Positions 18,331-29,028 of a DNA stretch of 64,000 nucleotides are shown here, one piece after another. The notes under the pieces were generated by a model. The model was not told where the DNA came from and did no database searches. It saw only the letters and a list, made by a program, of their open reading frames with translations. Position 1 is the stretch's first letter. Every line of letters begins with the position of its first letter. The translations under genes were made by a program, and so were the position numbers. Source of the stretch: Clostridia bacterium. GTDB taxonomy: Bacteria > Bacillota > Clostridia > Christensenellales > UBA3700. The stretch is from the NCBI GenBank assembly GCA_029060025.1, contig JAIDUV010000071.1, positions 1 through 64,000 on the forward strand, read 5' to 3'.

Positions 18331-21300
18331 ATGAATTTGACTAAGAAAAGCAAACTTACCGCGCTTATTACCGTAGCGGTAATGTGTTTGGCAATAATTA
18401 TTACTGCGGGCGTAATTTTTGCTCCTAAATTCTATAAAAATAGTGATACGCAAATTGAAACTGCCGCAAATAATCCTTACAGCGGGTATGACGCAGGCGG
18501 TTATGGAATGACGAAAGATATTACTTTTGACAAGAGTAATATGGCGTTGGCATTGGCTAGACAAGATCAAAACGATCACGTTTGGATATATTTCCCTTCC
18601 ACAATTTATATGGATGTCACAGAGAATTTACAGAGTTTGAAATACGGTTATCATTTTTACGCTCATTTTGGTTCTTCTTCAAATACCGACTATTATCACA
18701 CATTGTTCCACTCGACGATGGGCTATTATCTTGACGGAAGCGGAAATCAAAACGGCAAGTACCTTACGGCTTGGCAGAATGAAGCCAATATGATGAGGTA
18801 TTTTAATAATTATACTTTTATCAGTAATCCAAATAATGATATTGATCTTGAATGGGGTTCTCCTGACGTATATGGCGGCGTTAAAGGAAGCAACAATAAA
18901 GCCGCGAATTGGACTTGGAATCAGTCTGGCGGTGATAACGTAAGTTATACCGTTACGGATTACAATGGCGGTAATTATTATTCTTCTACTCATATGAGGA
19001 CTGACTGTAGAATGTTTGGTACGCCAAGCCTTACTGGTACATTTAATTATCAACGTTTGGCAAATACTCCGATCTTTTTGACACACGAATGGGGCAACAG
19101 AGTCTTAGGTATGGGCGGTAGCAAAGTTTATAAATGGACATTGAGTAGCACTGTAGACGCAAATACTGCGGCAGCATACGGTCAGAGACCTGAGGGCGTA
19201 AGCGCGGATATTCCAATACTTGACGATATAAAGATAACAATAAACTTGTATGATAAATCTTCATTGCTCAACGCAATGAAGACGTTGGATAATAAATATA
19301 ATGCTATCGTCAATACTGGTCTTTTAATTGGCGGTGAAGACAATAGATATACTGCATTTAAAAAAGATATAATAGAAAATTATTTAAACAAGAGAGAGGT
19401 CACACAAGCCCAACTTTCTGATAAGGTGGCAGAGGTCAACTCTTACGTATTCAATACATATATTTCAAATCCGTCTTTGGGATATGAAAACAGCCCTCAG
19501 ACAGTCGATTATACCGGCGCTGCTTACGGTTTGAATAATTTCTGGAAAGAATATAACAGTAATATTCCAAATACGTCTACTTTGATGTCAAATTGTTTCA
19601 TTTCCGGAACGATGAACTATTATGCAACAGGTTTTGACGGAAGTGCAACTCCTGTCGACAACGGTAAGAAAAACAACATCACAGAGGCAGGTTATTATAC
19701 TGTAACTTTTGCTCCAGATTCCAATGTGCGGACTATTACCGTCGGAGGATATAATATCAACGTCAAATTTACTTGGCAGGACAAAACTGTCACTGAAAGG
19801 ACGGCTTATCTATGGATAAAGCCTGCCGAGATTATATTATCACCAAATATGGCTACTTCGGTGGAGATGGCGTACAAAGGCAATACTCCCAATACAATTA
19901 CTGGATTACCTTCTGGCGCTCAAATCACGCTCAAAGGCTCTGGGAATACTGCGACGGTGCAGTTGAGCGATATAAAACGATCTGAAGAAAATGTTCTTGC
20001 TTGGAATGGAGTGGGGGATACGTTGGAATTTCCGGACGTGACCGAAGCGCCACAAAAAGTTTATTTTAGAATATCGGCAAATAATCACGTGGATAAATAC
20101 GGTGAATTTACCGTAAAAATAAATCCTGCGGATATCAGCATCAAAATAAAACATTTTGATCAGACTTTCAATTCTAATCTCTTAGATTCAGACGGAATAT
20201 TTAAAGAGATGCTTGACGGCTCAACGCCTAAAATTCTTGATGCAATGTCGTTTGAGGAGAGCAAAAATTATCTTCAAGACATTTTGACCTTTGTTATTTT
20301 GAAAAATGACGGCAACGGTTATTTTGATCCTGCTGTCGACAAGCCAAATGCGGGTAATTATACAATAAGCGTAGTAAAGAATGAAGCGTGGGCAAAAAGA
20401 ATAAACAATATATCTTTTGTCGACGCGTCCAACTCCAATGCTTACCAGATTACTCCCAAAGCAGTTGAAGTCACCTGGACAGATAAAGCAAATAAGTGGT
20501 ACGACAATGCGCGCGGTCATAGACCCGACGCAAAACTTACGGAAGGACAGGATACTTGCGGACAGATGGTAGGATTGACTTCTGTCGACGTATTGGGGGA
20601 TAAGGGTACAGATCTTGACGCAAGCAGAAATGCCGTTAATGCGGGAACATATACGGCAAAAGTAGAAAGTACCAATCCTAACTTTGTCATTTCCAATTAT
20701 ACTCACGAGTTCACTATCTATCCTCGTAAGATAACCGTTGATATACAGAATAGACAGACAGTATATGCTGCCAGCGGTGATATAGATACGCAGAGTGCGC
20801 AATATTATAATGTAATATTAAAGAACAATACTAATAATGAGGCTTATATTGCGACACTTGATACAGAGATTGCGACGCTCACAGGTCAAACAAGCGCTCT
20901 CGTACATAATGATTATAATGATGTATTTACGGTAAATATCAAGCCTTTTGCGCCTAACGGTACGGCGGGCAACTATTATGCCGCAGGTGACCATACGCTT
21001 GAATTTGTATCTCTTAACAGCAATTACGAGATTACAGGTATAGACGGTAAGTTTACTGTTTTGCCGGCGAATTTGACTGTGTCAATTCAACAACTTCCGC
21101 CAAAAGTATATAATGCCGAGACTCAAGATATTATTCTTGAACTTACTCCCGGCGCTGACGGCAACGTCGTTCTTTACGGATATGAACTTGAGCATTTCGA
21201 CGAATGTGTCAAGATTGAATATAGCGCAACCGGACACGACGGCTCTTGGAGCGAGACGCCTTTGACGATTACCAACGTAATCGAGTCTCCCAAGACGGTG

Positions 21301-24300
21301 TATTATAAGGTCAGCGCCCCCAATCATACCGATTATGTAGGCAATTTTACAGAAGAAATGACTGCTGTCAATATTATGGTATACTTCGACGGACAGAAAG
21401 ATACGGTATATTACGGCAGTGAAATACCTACATCTGACCAACTTCTGACTATCTGTAACCATCGTTTCACCGTTTCAGAAAAATTGGTAGACGAGGGCGG
21501 CGGAATTTCTTCGGAGGATATTAAGGATATTCATCCTTCTGTAATATTTGATTTCTATCTTTTGGATCCTAAGACGGGGCAGGCAGTTGTAAATCGCAAT
21601 GCCGATGCAGGTTCCTATACAGTTACGCATAGACTTAAAGCAGGCGTATCCGAAGATATCAACAACTTCAATGTAATTTACCATCTTGACGAGACCACCG
21701 GAGTTAGGGACAACGTCAACGCTTATACCATAAGTCCTAAACCGTTGCAAGTCGTTTGGGAGCAGAGCGGAGACAGATGGACCGGCGAAGGCAAGGACCA
21801 TTATATCTTCAGCAATATTATACCTACGGTATTCCCAACTGCGCCAAACAGTTATGATGGCAAAGAAAACGTCGTGACAGGCGATAGCATTTATTTGGCA
21901 GGTATAGAACTTGCAGGTTCAAGAGTTAATGTAGAAGGTTATACTGTCACAACTAAGTTGACTACCGACCGTAATCAACGCAACTATGTTCTCGTAGACG
22001 ATACGCATACGTTCTACATTGATCCGCTTGAAGTCAAGATCGTCATCAAGGATCAATATGCAAAATACGGTCAAGCAAGACAAATTCCGCTTGGAGAACT
22101 CATAGACCCAATCAGCGTAGGCGCAATTTGGGACTATGCTCAAGGTAGCGAAGCAAGATTCTTCTCCAACCATTACAGCAACTATAAGTTTATATCTCAG
22201 GCTCATTCTACAGACGGATCTGCTTTGGTAGACGTGGGCGAGTATCCTATTGGAATCACTGCAAATACCAAGGACGGTATGGACGGTACTATTCGTGACA
22301 ATTACAAGGTTACGGTAGTTACGACCGAGGAAGGTAAGAGCGGCACGTTCCACATTACTCCGGCAGATATACACTTTACTGGTAGACAGTATAATATTGC
22401 TTATGATCTAAAGGAAGATACCGTACTTACTAAAAATACGCTTATTGACAGAATTAGCACAGGCTTGGAAGACAGAGGCGTAGATGCAAGTCAGTTTACG
22501 GTCTTGATGAGCGAAAGATTTTTGCAGACAGACACTTCTATAAATGAAAATAATGCAACGTGGGTAGATGCAACTACTGCAGTCACAAAAGATATAGATT
22601 GCGCAAAATATTACGTATTGTTGAAAGTAACTCATCCGCAGGGTAATTTCAATCCGTTTGTCGCAAAGGTGGAACTCAATATTCTTTCAAATTGGGTATC
22701 TGTCATTATAGGCAAGGGAGTTACCGACGCGGAGTATGGCTATACGGTGTTCCCTTCTGAAAAAATCTTTGATAAATTGGATATTGTTAGCATAGCCGGT
22801 TTTATGACTGAAAGCGGCGAACAGTTGTGGAATACCAATCAAGACGAGGCAAAGAATTTGCTTAAACAATACGTGCAATTGTACGTAGGTTTGGGCGATC
22901 TCAAGACAGAGATGGAGAAAAACGCAAGCGTAGGCGATTATTCCATCTATATGAGAGTGATCAAGACAGGAGAATATGAAAACTTCCGTTTCCTCCCACG
23001 CGAAGGCGAAAGTGATACTTCTAACATCAACGCATATCACGTTGGACCTAGAACTATCACGGTTACTTGGGACGGAATGGACGAAGAATACGGAGACCAC
23101 GGCAACAGCCATACCGGATACACTATTGTAGGCGTCGTGTCTGGCGAAGAAGATCTCGTCAGATTTGAATTGACGTATTCTATTGATATGGAAGTTGAGC
23201 GTAATACCGCTCGATTTGAAGGCGGACACGCTTTTGCGGCAGGTTATTATGTTGCTCAAGTAGTTGGCGTAAGCAATCCCAACTATACGATTGATCCTGA
23301 TGATAAAAATCTCACGACGACATTTGTTATCAAACCTAAGGAAATTGAGATAGATCTTCACGACAGGACTTTTGTCTACGGTGTGGAGAATACTCGTATT
23401 GACAAGATCAACGAAACGCTCAACGTATATTCGCAGACGCCTAATTACGACGTTGTTTCCAAGTCGCCGTTTGTAGGCAGTGATAAGCGTGACAGCATAT
23501 TTGAGATTTATTTTGACGGAAGTATTGCCGACGGACTCAATTATTTGCCTGCAGGTGAATACGTTATCAACGCAAGACAAGTGTTTACCACGGTGTCCGT
23601 CAACTATCAAGTGACAGTCAGAAACACCGGTAAATTGAAGATAGATAAGGCAAGCGCAGGTCTTAGCGTCAAGCAATTGACTACGCTTTACTTCAATGCA
23701 AGTGATCAAGTTGTCAAAATTGATAGAGATTGGTTGGTACTCTCGGGTGACGCTGATGTCATAAGAGAAAATGCGGCGGTAAGTTATAAATTCATATCTA
23801 GAGAAGATTATAGAGATACGACCACTACCGAATATACTCCCGAGGGTGAATATACCGTCAGAGATTCGGGAAGATACGTTATCAGCGTACAAATAGAGGC
23901 TGACAATCACGAGACTTATATTACTGACGTCAACCTCAACGTCACACCTGCCAATGTCATAATCAATATGAGCCAAGCAGAGAAAACTTACGGTGATACG
24001 CTTGCAGATATGATTTCAAAAGCGCAAAATGAGGGTATCAAAGATATCGCGACGCTCTCCGATTGGTTGAAAGTTAAGTGCGGAATTACTATCGAAATGT
24101 ATCGCGACTTTGGCGGCGGCAACAGACCTCAATGGGATATCACCGAATATGCACTTCAAGATTTTGAGTTCTACGTAGTAGATCCTAACAATGTTTCTGG
24201 AGACGGCGGCGGCGAATTGCAGCCTGGATCATATCAAAACAATGTCGGCGAGTATCGAGTATATCACAGAATGGCGAGCGGGGCTTTGGCAAGCAACTAT

Positions 24301-26826
24301 ATTGTAGAGTATTATCAAGAACCGGGCGTGTCTTCTAAGTGTAATGCTCACGCTTATAAGATAATTCCGAGACCTGTCAACGTAAGTTGGGATGTGACTG
24401 ACAAAGCAGATTGGAATACCAATCATACTCAGTATTATTACACCGGTCACACTCCGGGACTTGTTGCAATGTTCTATGCGCTTGCAGACGAGAGCGGTGA
24501 GCAACCATCAGTGCGTTTGCAAATTGACGGTATGGAAAATGTCAACGTCAACGCTGACGGCGGTCATTATACAGCAAAAGTTGTACACAGCAATTGGGAG
24601 AGCAACCAATATGCAAATAACTATACACTCAAAGATGATACCTATGAATACAGTATTGTCAAGAGACCTATTAGAGTTACTATCGACGACCAATACAAGG
24701 GCGTTTACGGCTCGGTAAACGGTGGAATTGAAGTTTCTCAAGGCGAATTTAGTATATACGATATTAAGGCAGATGCAAATATAGACACGTTGCAGGGCAA
24801 TCCAATAGAACTTGTTCTTGAAAACGTCGGCTTGGGCGCGGATAAGTTGTTGCCGGCAGGATCGTATAAAATAAGCGGTATCTGTCACAACGATAACTAC
24901 GAAGTTACGTTTGTCGGAAAAGACGGCGGAGATTACGGTTGGCTTACGGTAAATAAAGCAGTATTTAGCCTAACTACGACCACATATAGAGACGCAAAAT
25001 ATCTCGGCGTAGAGTTTACGCTTGACTTCAAGTCTATTCTTCCTGTCAACAAAGACGCGTTCGTCTCCGGAGACGATTGGGAAAGCGCTTGGGAAAACGC
25101 CAAGATAACTTATCAACAAAACGGAACGACGGTAGACAAACCTGTATTCACAGGCGCAGGAATTGTGAGAGTGACGTATACGTTGTCTTTTGACAACTAC
25201 CAAGACTTCACAAGCGTATTTGAAATTGACGTACAGAAGGCAATTGTCAATGTAAGTCTCAACGAGGTTTCCAGTGATTACGGCGACGAGTTGTTGGATT
25301 CCGAAGGAATTTTTGCAAATGCTAACGTAACGCTTGCTGACGGCTCTGATCCTATTAGAATAGCAATCGAAGATATCATTACGCTTTTCGTAGACGGCAA
25401 TGCCGTAAATGCAGGCAAGTATAATATAGATTTTAATTACGTAGGTGACGAGGCAAACAACTTTGTCGTAAATCTTGTAGACAACTATGGCAAGTATGAG
25501 ATCAAGCCTAGAGTAGTTAAGATAATATGGGCTATGGACGAAGACGATTCTGCTTTCGACGGCGAAGGTTATGTCTTCGACGGCAAGCCTCACAAGATAA
25601 TCTTTGATGTAGACAACGTTTTGGACGGAGATACAATTGAGCCAAGATTTGAAGAGACCAGCCAAAAAGATCAAGCAAAGACTTATACTGCAAGATTGAT
25701 AAGCATCGGCAAAAATGGCAACTACGCTATGCCGGAAAATTGCTCTTTTGAATGGACTATCAAACCTAGACTTATTGGCGTAACGTGGACGGTTGGTGAT
25801 TATACTTACGACGGCACATACAAGATTCCTACTGCGCAAATCAATGCAGACGAGGTATTGCTTGGTACGTCTTGCGGCTTAAATGTTAGCGGCGGCGAAA
25901 TTGACGCAGGCAATTATGAGGCTCTTGCTACCGCAACGAGTTCCAACTATAAGATTGCCAACGCAACGCAGGCTTTCACTATCAAGCCAAAGCAAATCCA
26001 AATTGATTGGAGCAATGATACCTTCGTTTATGACGGTCAACTTCACGCTCCAACGGCAACTATCAGGGACGGCGAACTTTGCGAAAACGATAAAGTAGAG
26101 GATATCAGGGTCGGCGGCGCTCAAAAGAATGCAGGTACGTATACTGCAACAGTGACCGGGCTTGACAATCCTAACTATATTGTAGTAGGCGCAACCAAGA
26201 CGTTTGTAATTGAAAAGAAAGTAGTTACTATACACTGGACTGATACTCAGTTGGATTATACCGGCGAGGAGATTACTCCTAATGCAAGTGTAAATATCGG
26301 AGATATCATATCCGGAGACAGCGTTTCCGTAGAGATAAGCGGCGGTAAGAAGGACGTAGGTACTTATACTGCGACTGCTATCGGCGTAACCAACGGCAAC
26401 TACGTATTGGCTCCTAATACAGTAAAAGAAATGCAGTTCACAATTGAAAAGGTCAACAATGAGTTTAACGGATTGTTTGGCAAGGGCGATAGCAACAGTG
26501 ATATCGTCGGAGTTCCGTGGACTGGAGAAGACAAGCCGACAAATAAATTTGGCGGAGAAGTAATAATTAAGTATTATGAAGACGAGGCTTGCACCAAAGA
26601 GGTAGACGTCAATAAGATCAAGGACGGAACTTATTGGGCAGTGGCATATGTTGCAGGTACAGACAACTATAACGAACTTGTTTCGAATCCGTTAATGTTT
26701 ACGATAGACAACGGTATGAACATTGGACTTGCAGTAAGCGCTATAGTCATATCTATAGTATTGCTTGGCGCAGTGCTCACAATAATACTCGTAGTCAACA
26801 AAAAGAGAAAGGGAGGTAACGTATAA
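18331..26826 (+). CDS. Giant cell-surface protein with many MBG/YDG-like repeat domains, N-terminal signal/anchor and C-terminal TM helix
   Basis: About 2.83 kaa; recurring patterns such as 'ITPKAVEVTWTD...NAGTYTAKVESTNPNFVISNYTHEFTIYPRKITVDI'; C-term IGLAVSAIVISIVLLGAVLTIILVVNKKRKGG; start placed after GGGGGA RBS. Confidence 0.85.
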   Translation: MNLTKKSKLTALITVAVMCLAIIITAGVIFAPKFYKNSDTQIETAANNPYSGYDAGGYGMTKDITFDKSNMALALARQDQNDHVWIYFPSTIYMDVTENLQSLKYGYHFYAHFGSSSNTDYYHTLFHSTMGYYLDGSGNQNGKYLTAWQNEANMMRYFNNYTFISNPNNDIDLEWGSPDVYGGVKGSNNKAANWTWNQSGGDNVSYTVTDYNGGNYYSSTHMRTDCRMFGTPSLTGTFNYQRLANTPIFLTHEWGNRVLGMGGSKVYKWTLSSTVDANTAAAYGQRPEGVSADIPILDDIKITINLYDKSSLLNAMKTLDNKYNAIVNTGLLIGGEDNRYTAFKKDIIENYLNKREVTQAQLSDKVAEVNSYVFNTYISNPSLGYENSPQTVDYTGAAYGLNNFWKEYNSNIPNTSTLMSNCFISGTMNYYATGFDGSATPVDNGKKNNITEAGYYTVTFAPDSNVRTITVGGYNINVKFTWQDKTVTERTAYLWIKPAEIILSPNMATSVEMAYKGNTPNTITGLPSGAQITLKGSGNTATVQLSDIKRSEENVLAWNGVGDTLEFPDVTEAPQKVYFRISANNHVDKYGEFTVKINPADISIKIKHFDQTFNSNLLDSDGIFKEMLDGSTPKILDAMSFEESKNYLQDILTFVILKNDGNGYFDPAVDKPNAGNYTISVVKNEAWAKRINNISFVDASNSNAYQITPKAVEVTWTDKANKWYDNARGHRPDAKLTEGQDTCGQMVGLTSVDVLGDKGTDLDASRNAVNAGTYTAKVESTNPNFVISNYTHEFTIYPRKITVDIQNRQTVYAASGDIDTQSAQYYNVILKNNTNNEAYIATLDTEIATLTGQTSALVHNDYNDVFTVNIKPFAPNGTAGNYYAAGDHTLEFVSLNSNYEITGIDGKFTVLPANLTVSIQQLPPKVYNAETQDIILELTPGADGNVVLYGYELEHFDECVKIEYSATGHDGSWSETPLTITNVIESPKTVYYKVSAPNHTDYVGNFTEEMTAVNIMVYFDGQKDTVYYGSEIPTSDQLLTICNHRFTVSEKLVDEGGGISSEDIKDIHPSVIFDFYLLDPKTGQAVVNRNADAGSYTVTHRLKAGVSEDINNFNVIYHLDETTGVRDNVNAYTISPKPLQVVWEQSGDRWTGEGKDHYIFSNIIPTVFPTAPNSYDGKENVVTGDSIYLAGIELAGSRVNVEGYTVTTKLTTDRNQRNYVLVDDTHTFYIDPLEVKIVIKDQYAKYGQARQIPLGELIDPISVGAIWDYAQGSEARFFSNHYSNYKFISQAHSTDGSALVDVGEYPIGITANTKDGMDGTIRDNYKVTVVTTEEGKSGTFHITPADIHFTGRQYNIAYDLKEDTVLTKNTLIDRISTGLEDRGVDASQFTVLMSERFLQTDTSINENNATWVDATTAVTKDIDCAKYYVLLKVTHPQGNFNPFVAKVELNILSNWVSVIIGKGVTDAEYGYTVFPSEKIFDKLDIVSIAGFMTESGEQLWNTNQDEAKNLLKQYVQLYVGLGDLKTEMEKNASVGDYSIYMRVIKTGEYENFRFLPREGESDTSNINAYHVGPRTITVTWDGMDEEYGDHGNSHTGYTIVGVVSGEEDLVRFELTYSIDMEVERNTARFEGGHAFAAGYYVAQVVGVSNPNYTIDPDDKNLTTTFVIKPKEIEIDLHDRTFVYGVENTRIDKINETLNVYSQTPNYDVVSKSPFVGSDKRDSIFEIYFDGSIADGLNYLPAGEYVINARQVFTTVSVNYQVTVRNTGKLKIDKASAGLSVKQLTTLYFNASDQVVKIDRDWLVLSGDADVIRENAAVSYKFISREDYRDTTTTEYTPEGEYTVRDSGRYVISVQIEADNHETYITDVNLNVTPANVIINMSQAEKTYGDTLADMISKAQNEGIKDIATLSDWLKVKCGITIEMYRDFGGGNRPQWDITEYALQDFEFYVVDPNNVSGDGGGELQPGSYQNNVGEYRVYHRMASGALASNYIVEYYQEPGVSSKCNAHAYKIIPRPVNVSWDVTDKADWNTNHTQYYYTGHTPGLVAMFYALADESGEQPSVRLQIDGMENVNVNADGGHYTAKVVHSNWESNQYANNYTLKDDTYEYSIVKRPIRVTIDDQYKGVYGSVNGGIEVSQGEFSIYDIKADANIDTLQGNPIELVLENVGLGADKLLPAGSYKISGICHNDNYEVTFVGKDGGDYGWLTVNKAVFSLTTTTYRDAKYLGVEFTLDFKSILPVNKDAFVSGDDWESAWENAKITYQQNGTTVDKPVFTGAGIVRVTYTLSFDNYQDFTSVFEIDVQKAIVNVSLNEVSSDYGDELLDSEGIFANANVTLADGSDPIRIAIEDIITLFVDGNAVNAGKYNIDFNYVGDEANNFVVNLVDNYGKYEIKPRVVKIIWAMDEDDSAFDGEGYVFDGKPHKIIFDVDNVLDGDTIEPRFEETSQKDQAKTYTARLISIGKNGNYAMPENCSFEWTIKPRLIGVTWTVGDYTYDGTYKIPTAQINADEVLLGTSCGLNVSGGEIDAGNYEALATATSSNYKIANATQAFTIKPKQIQIDWSNDTFVYDGQLHAPTATIRDGELCENDKVEDIRVGGAQKNAGTYTATVTGLDNPNYIVVGATKTFVIEKKVVTIHWTDTQLDYTGEEITPNASVNIGDIISGDSVSVEISGGKKDVGTYTATAIGVTNGNYVLAPNTVKEMQFTIEKVNNEFNGLFGKGDSNSDIVGVPWTGEDKPTNKFGGEVIIKYYEDEACTKEVDVNKIKDGTYWAVAYVAGTDNYNELVSNPLMFTIDNGMNIGLAVSAIVISIVLLGAVLTIILVVNKKRKGGNV

Positions 26827-28772
26827 TGAATATTTTGCTTAGCGCTACTACTGCTACTCAACTTACAGTTTGCCTTATCTTCCTATTGTTGATTTTGGCA
26901 TTGGAAGCGTTTGCTTTCGTCGGACTGTTTATGTGGAGAAAAAAGGCTTTGCAACCCAAAAAACAGTCTGCAAATAGTACAACTGCTCAACAGACAGTTA
27001 CGTCTGATCAAGAGACACGTAATGAGTCTGCTCCGACGGAGCAGACTGGCGAGTCTCAAGTAGAGCAGTCGCAGACCACGCAAGAAAGCGTCATTACAGA
27101 AGAGGCTCAACCTATGCCGTCTGTCAACGAACAATCCGCGCAGGAACCAACTGACGCTCCGGCGGAGCAACCTGCTCAAGACGCTCAAGAGGATAAGAAG
27201 CAGAATGATCAGCAGATGTTTGCATTTGCCGCTCCGTTTGCTTTGTTATCGGCGGCTTCAGGCGTTTCCTCTTTGAGAGGAGCGGTTTATGCTTTTGCAA
27301 TAATTTGTATGATAGCCGCAGTAGGCGCAGTTGCTTTGGCTGTTGTATTTGCTTTGCAAATATCCAAGATAAAGGAGGAGCCAGTCATAGAGCCGGCGCA
27401 AGAACCTGTCAATGAGCCGGCCCCCGAGCCTGTTGAAGAACCTCAAGCAGAAGAGCCTCAACCTGTCGAGGAAGTTGTTGAAGAGCCTGTTCACGAGCCT
27501 GTCGAAGAAGTTGTCGAGCCAGAGCCTGAACCGCAGCCCGAGCCGGAACCAGTAGTTGAATTAGTCGAACAAGTTGTCGAAGAACCTGTAGAAGTAGTGG
27601 CAACTACTGACGAAGACGACGATGACGATGATGAAGACGACGAAAAAGAAGAGGAAGAAGAAAATCGAATTTTCGTTGAGACAGACGACGGCGGTTACTT
27701 TATAATTCTTGAGAGGACCTTTACAGCAAGAATTATTCAGGCAAAGAAACACGTCAAAGAATATTATTCTCATATCAAGAATGCATTTTTATCTTTCAAG
27801 AAAGTCAGCGCGAGAATGAGCAAGCCAAGAGAATCTTTCCGCTATGGCAGAGCGACGATTGCGCGTTTGGCTGTCAGAGGTAAAACTTTGAGATTGTATC
27901 TCGATTTGGATCCGTTGAATTACGCAGACGGTAGATACAAGATTGAAGACGTATCTGAAATAGCAACTTATGCAGACACTCCGCTGCTTATCAAGATTAC
28001 CAATGAGCGCAGATGCGAGTATGCTATTGAATTGATTGAAGATTTAATGATAAAGATAGACGCTATAGCCGACGATAAGTTTGAAGAAGTCGATTACGTA
28101 GAAAAGATGCCATTTGAATCAACTGACGAACTTGTCGACAAGGGATTGATTGTCAAAAAACTTGCCAAAGGCACTTCGCTCTTTGACTCCAAAGTCGTTG
28201 ACGTGCTTACGCCTACCGACGACGAAAGTGATACGCACGTAAGCGTTGACTCGGATCCTATTTCCGACGAAGACAGTGATATTGCAGATACCTATGAGCG
28301 TAGTTTTACTGCAAAACTTATGCAATCCGACGTATCGGTAAAGCAGTTCTACTCTCAACTCAAAAATCATTTGTTATCTTACGGCAAAGTCAATGCTAGA
28401 ATGACCAAGAAGAGAGAAGTCTTCCGCTTTGGCAAAGTAGTAGTCGCAAAGATGTCGTTGAGAAGCAAGACCTTGAGACTTTATTTGGCGCTTGATTACG
28501 GTAAGTATAAGGACGGCAAGTATATGGTCGAAGATGCGTCGAGCGTCAAGGCAGTTGAAGATACGCCAGTGCTTTACAGAATTGCAAATGAGCGCCGTTC
28601 ACGTTTTGCAAAACAACTTATTGACGAAATGCTCAAGAATTTGGGCGCAGAGCAGGGCGAGAGAACGAGCATTGATTACACAGCAGAATTGCCGTATAAA
28701 ACCGACGAAGAATTGTTCCATCAAGGACTTATCGTCTTGAGGCACGTCGCAGGTGTGACAGATAAAAAATAA
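26826..28772 (+). CDS. Membrane protein with Pro/Glu-rich acidic linker and two tandem ~150-aa uncharacterised domains
   Basis: TM segments near the N-terminus, acidic linker EPVEEPQAEEPQPVEE...DDDDDDEDDEKEEEEE, tandem ERTFTAR... and ERSFTAK... domains; overlaps upstream stop (TAATG). Confidence 0.75.
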   Translation: MNILLSATTATQLTVCLIFLLLILALEAFAFVGLFMWRKKALQPKKQSANSTTAQQTVTSDQETRNESAPTEQTGESQVEQSQTTQESVITEEAQPMPSVNEQSAQEPTDAPAEQPAQDAQEDKKQNDQQMFAFAAPFALLSAASGVSSLRGAVYAFAIICMIAAVGAVALAVVFALQISKIKEEPVIEPAQEPVNEPAPEPVEEPQAEEPQPVEEVVEEPVHEPVEEVVEPEPEPQPEPEPVVELVEQVVEEPVEVVATTDEDDDDDDEDDEKEEEEENRIFVETDDGGYFIILERTFTARIIQAKKHVKEYYSHIKNAFLSFKKVSARMSKPRESFRYGRATIARLAVRGKTLRLYLDLDPLNYADGRYKIEDVSEIATYADTPLLIKITNERRCEYAIELIEDLMIKIDAIADDKFEEVDYVEKMPFESTDELVDKGLIVKKLAKGTSLFDSKVVDVLTPTDDESDTHVSVDSDPISDEDSDIADTYERSFTAKLMQSDVSVKQFYSQLKNHLLSYGKVNARMTKKREVFRFGKVVVAKMSLRSKTLRLYLALDYGKYKDGKYMVEDASSVKAVEDTPVLYRIANERRSRFAKQLIDEMLKNLGAEQGERTSIDYTAELPYKTDEELFHQGLIVLRHVAGVTDKK

Positions 28773-28792
28773 ATAAAATTACAAAACTTTAT

Positions 28793-28830
28793 AAATGCAT
28801 CTCATTAGTTTATATGAATGAGGTGCATTT
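28793..28830 (+). terminator. Intrinsic terminator
   Basis: aaatgcatctcatt / aatgaggtgcattt stem then T tract. Confidence 0.65.
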
Positions 28831-29028
28831 TATCATTGATTGATATTAAGACCTAAGCAAAAGTTCAATCAATCTTCATTGTCATTTCAAGCGTAGTCGA
28901 GAAATATTATATTGACGGAAAACAGGATAAATTTATGTAAAATCTACAGGTTTTATGCAAATTAAAATAAGTTACGGTATTGCTTTATCTCTAAAAGTCG
29001 TATATACTATAGACAAGGAGGTGAGAAT

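Noticed and set aside
22687-23976. Long minus-strand ORF (429 aa) and other antisense ORFs across the giant gene
   Set aside because: Low-complexity mirror-frame translations of a real coding strand; no RBS or recognisable domain.
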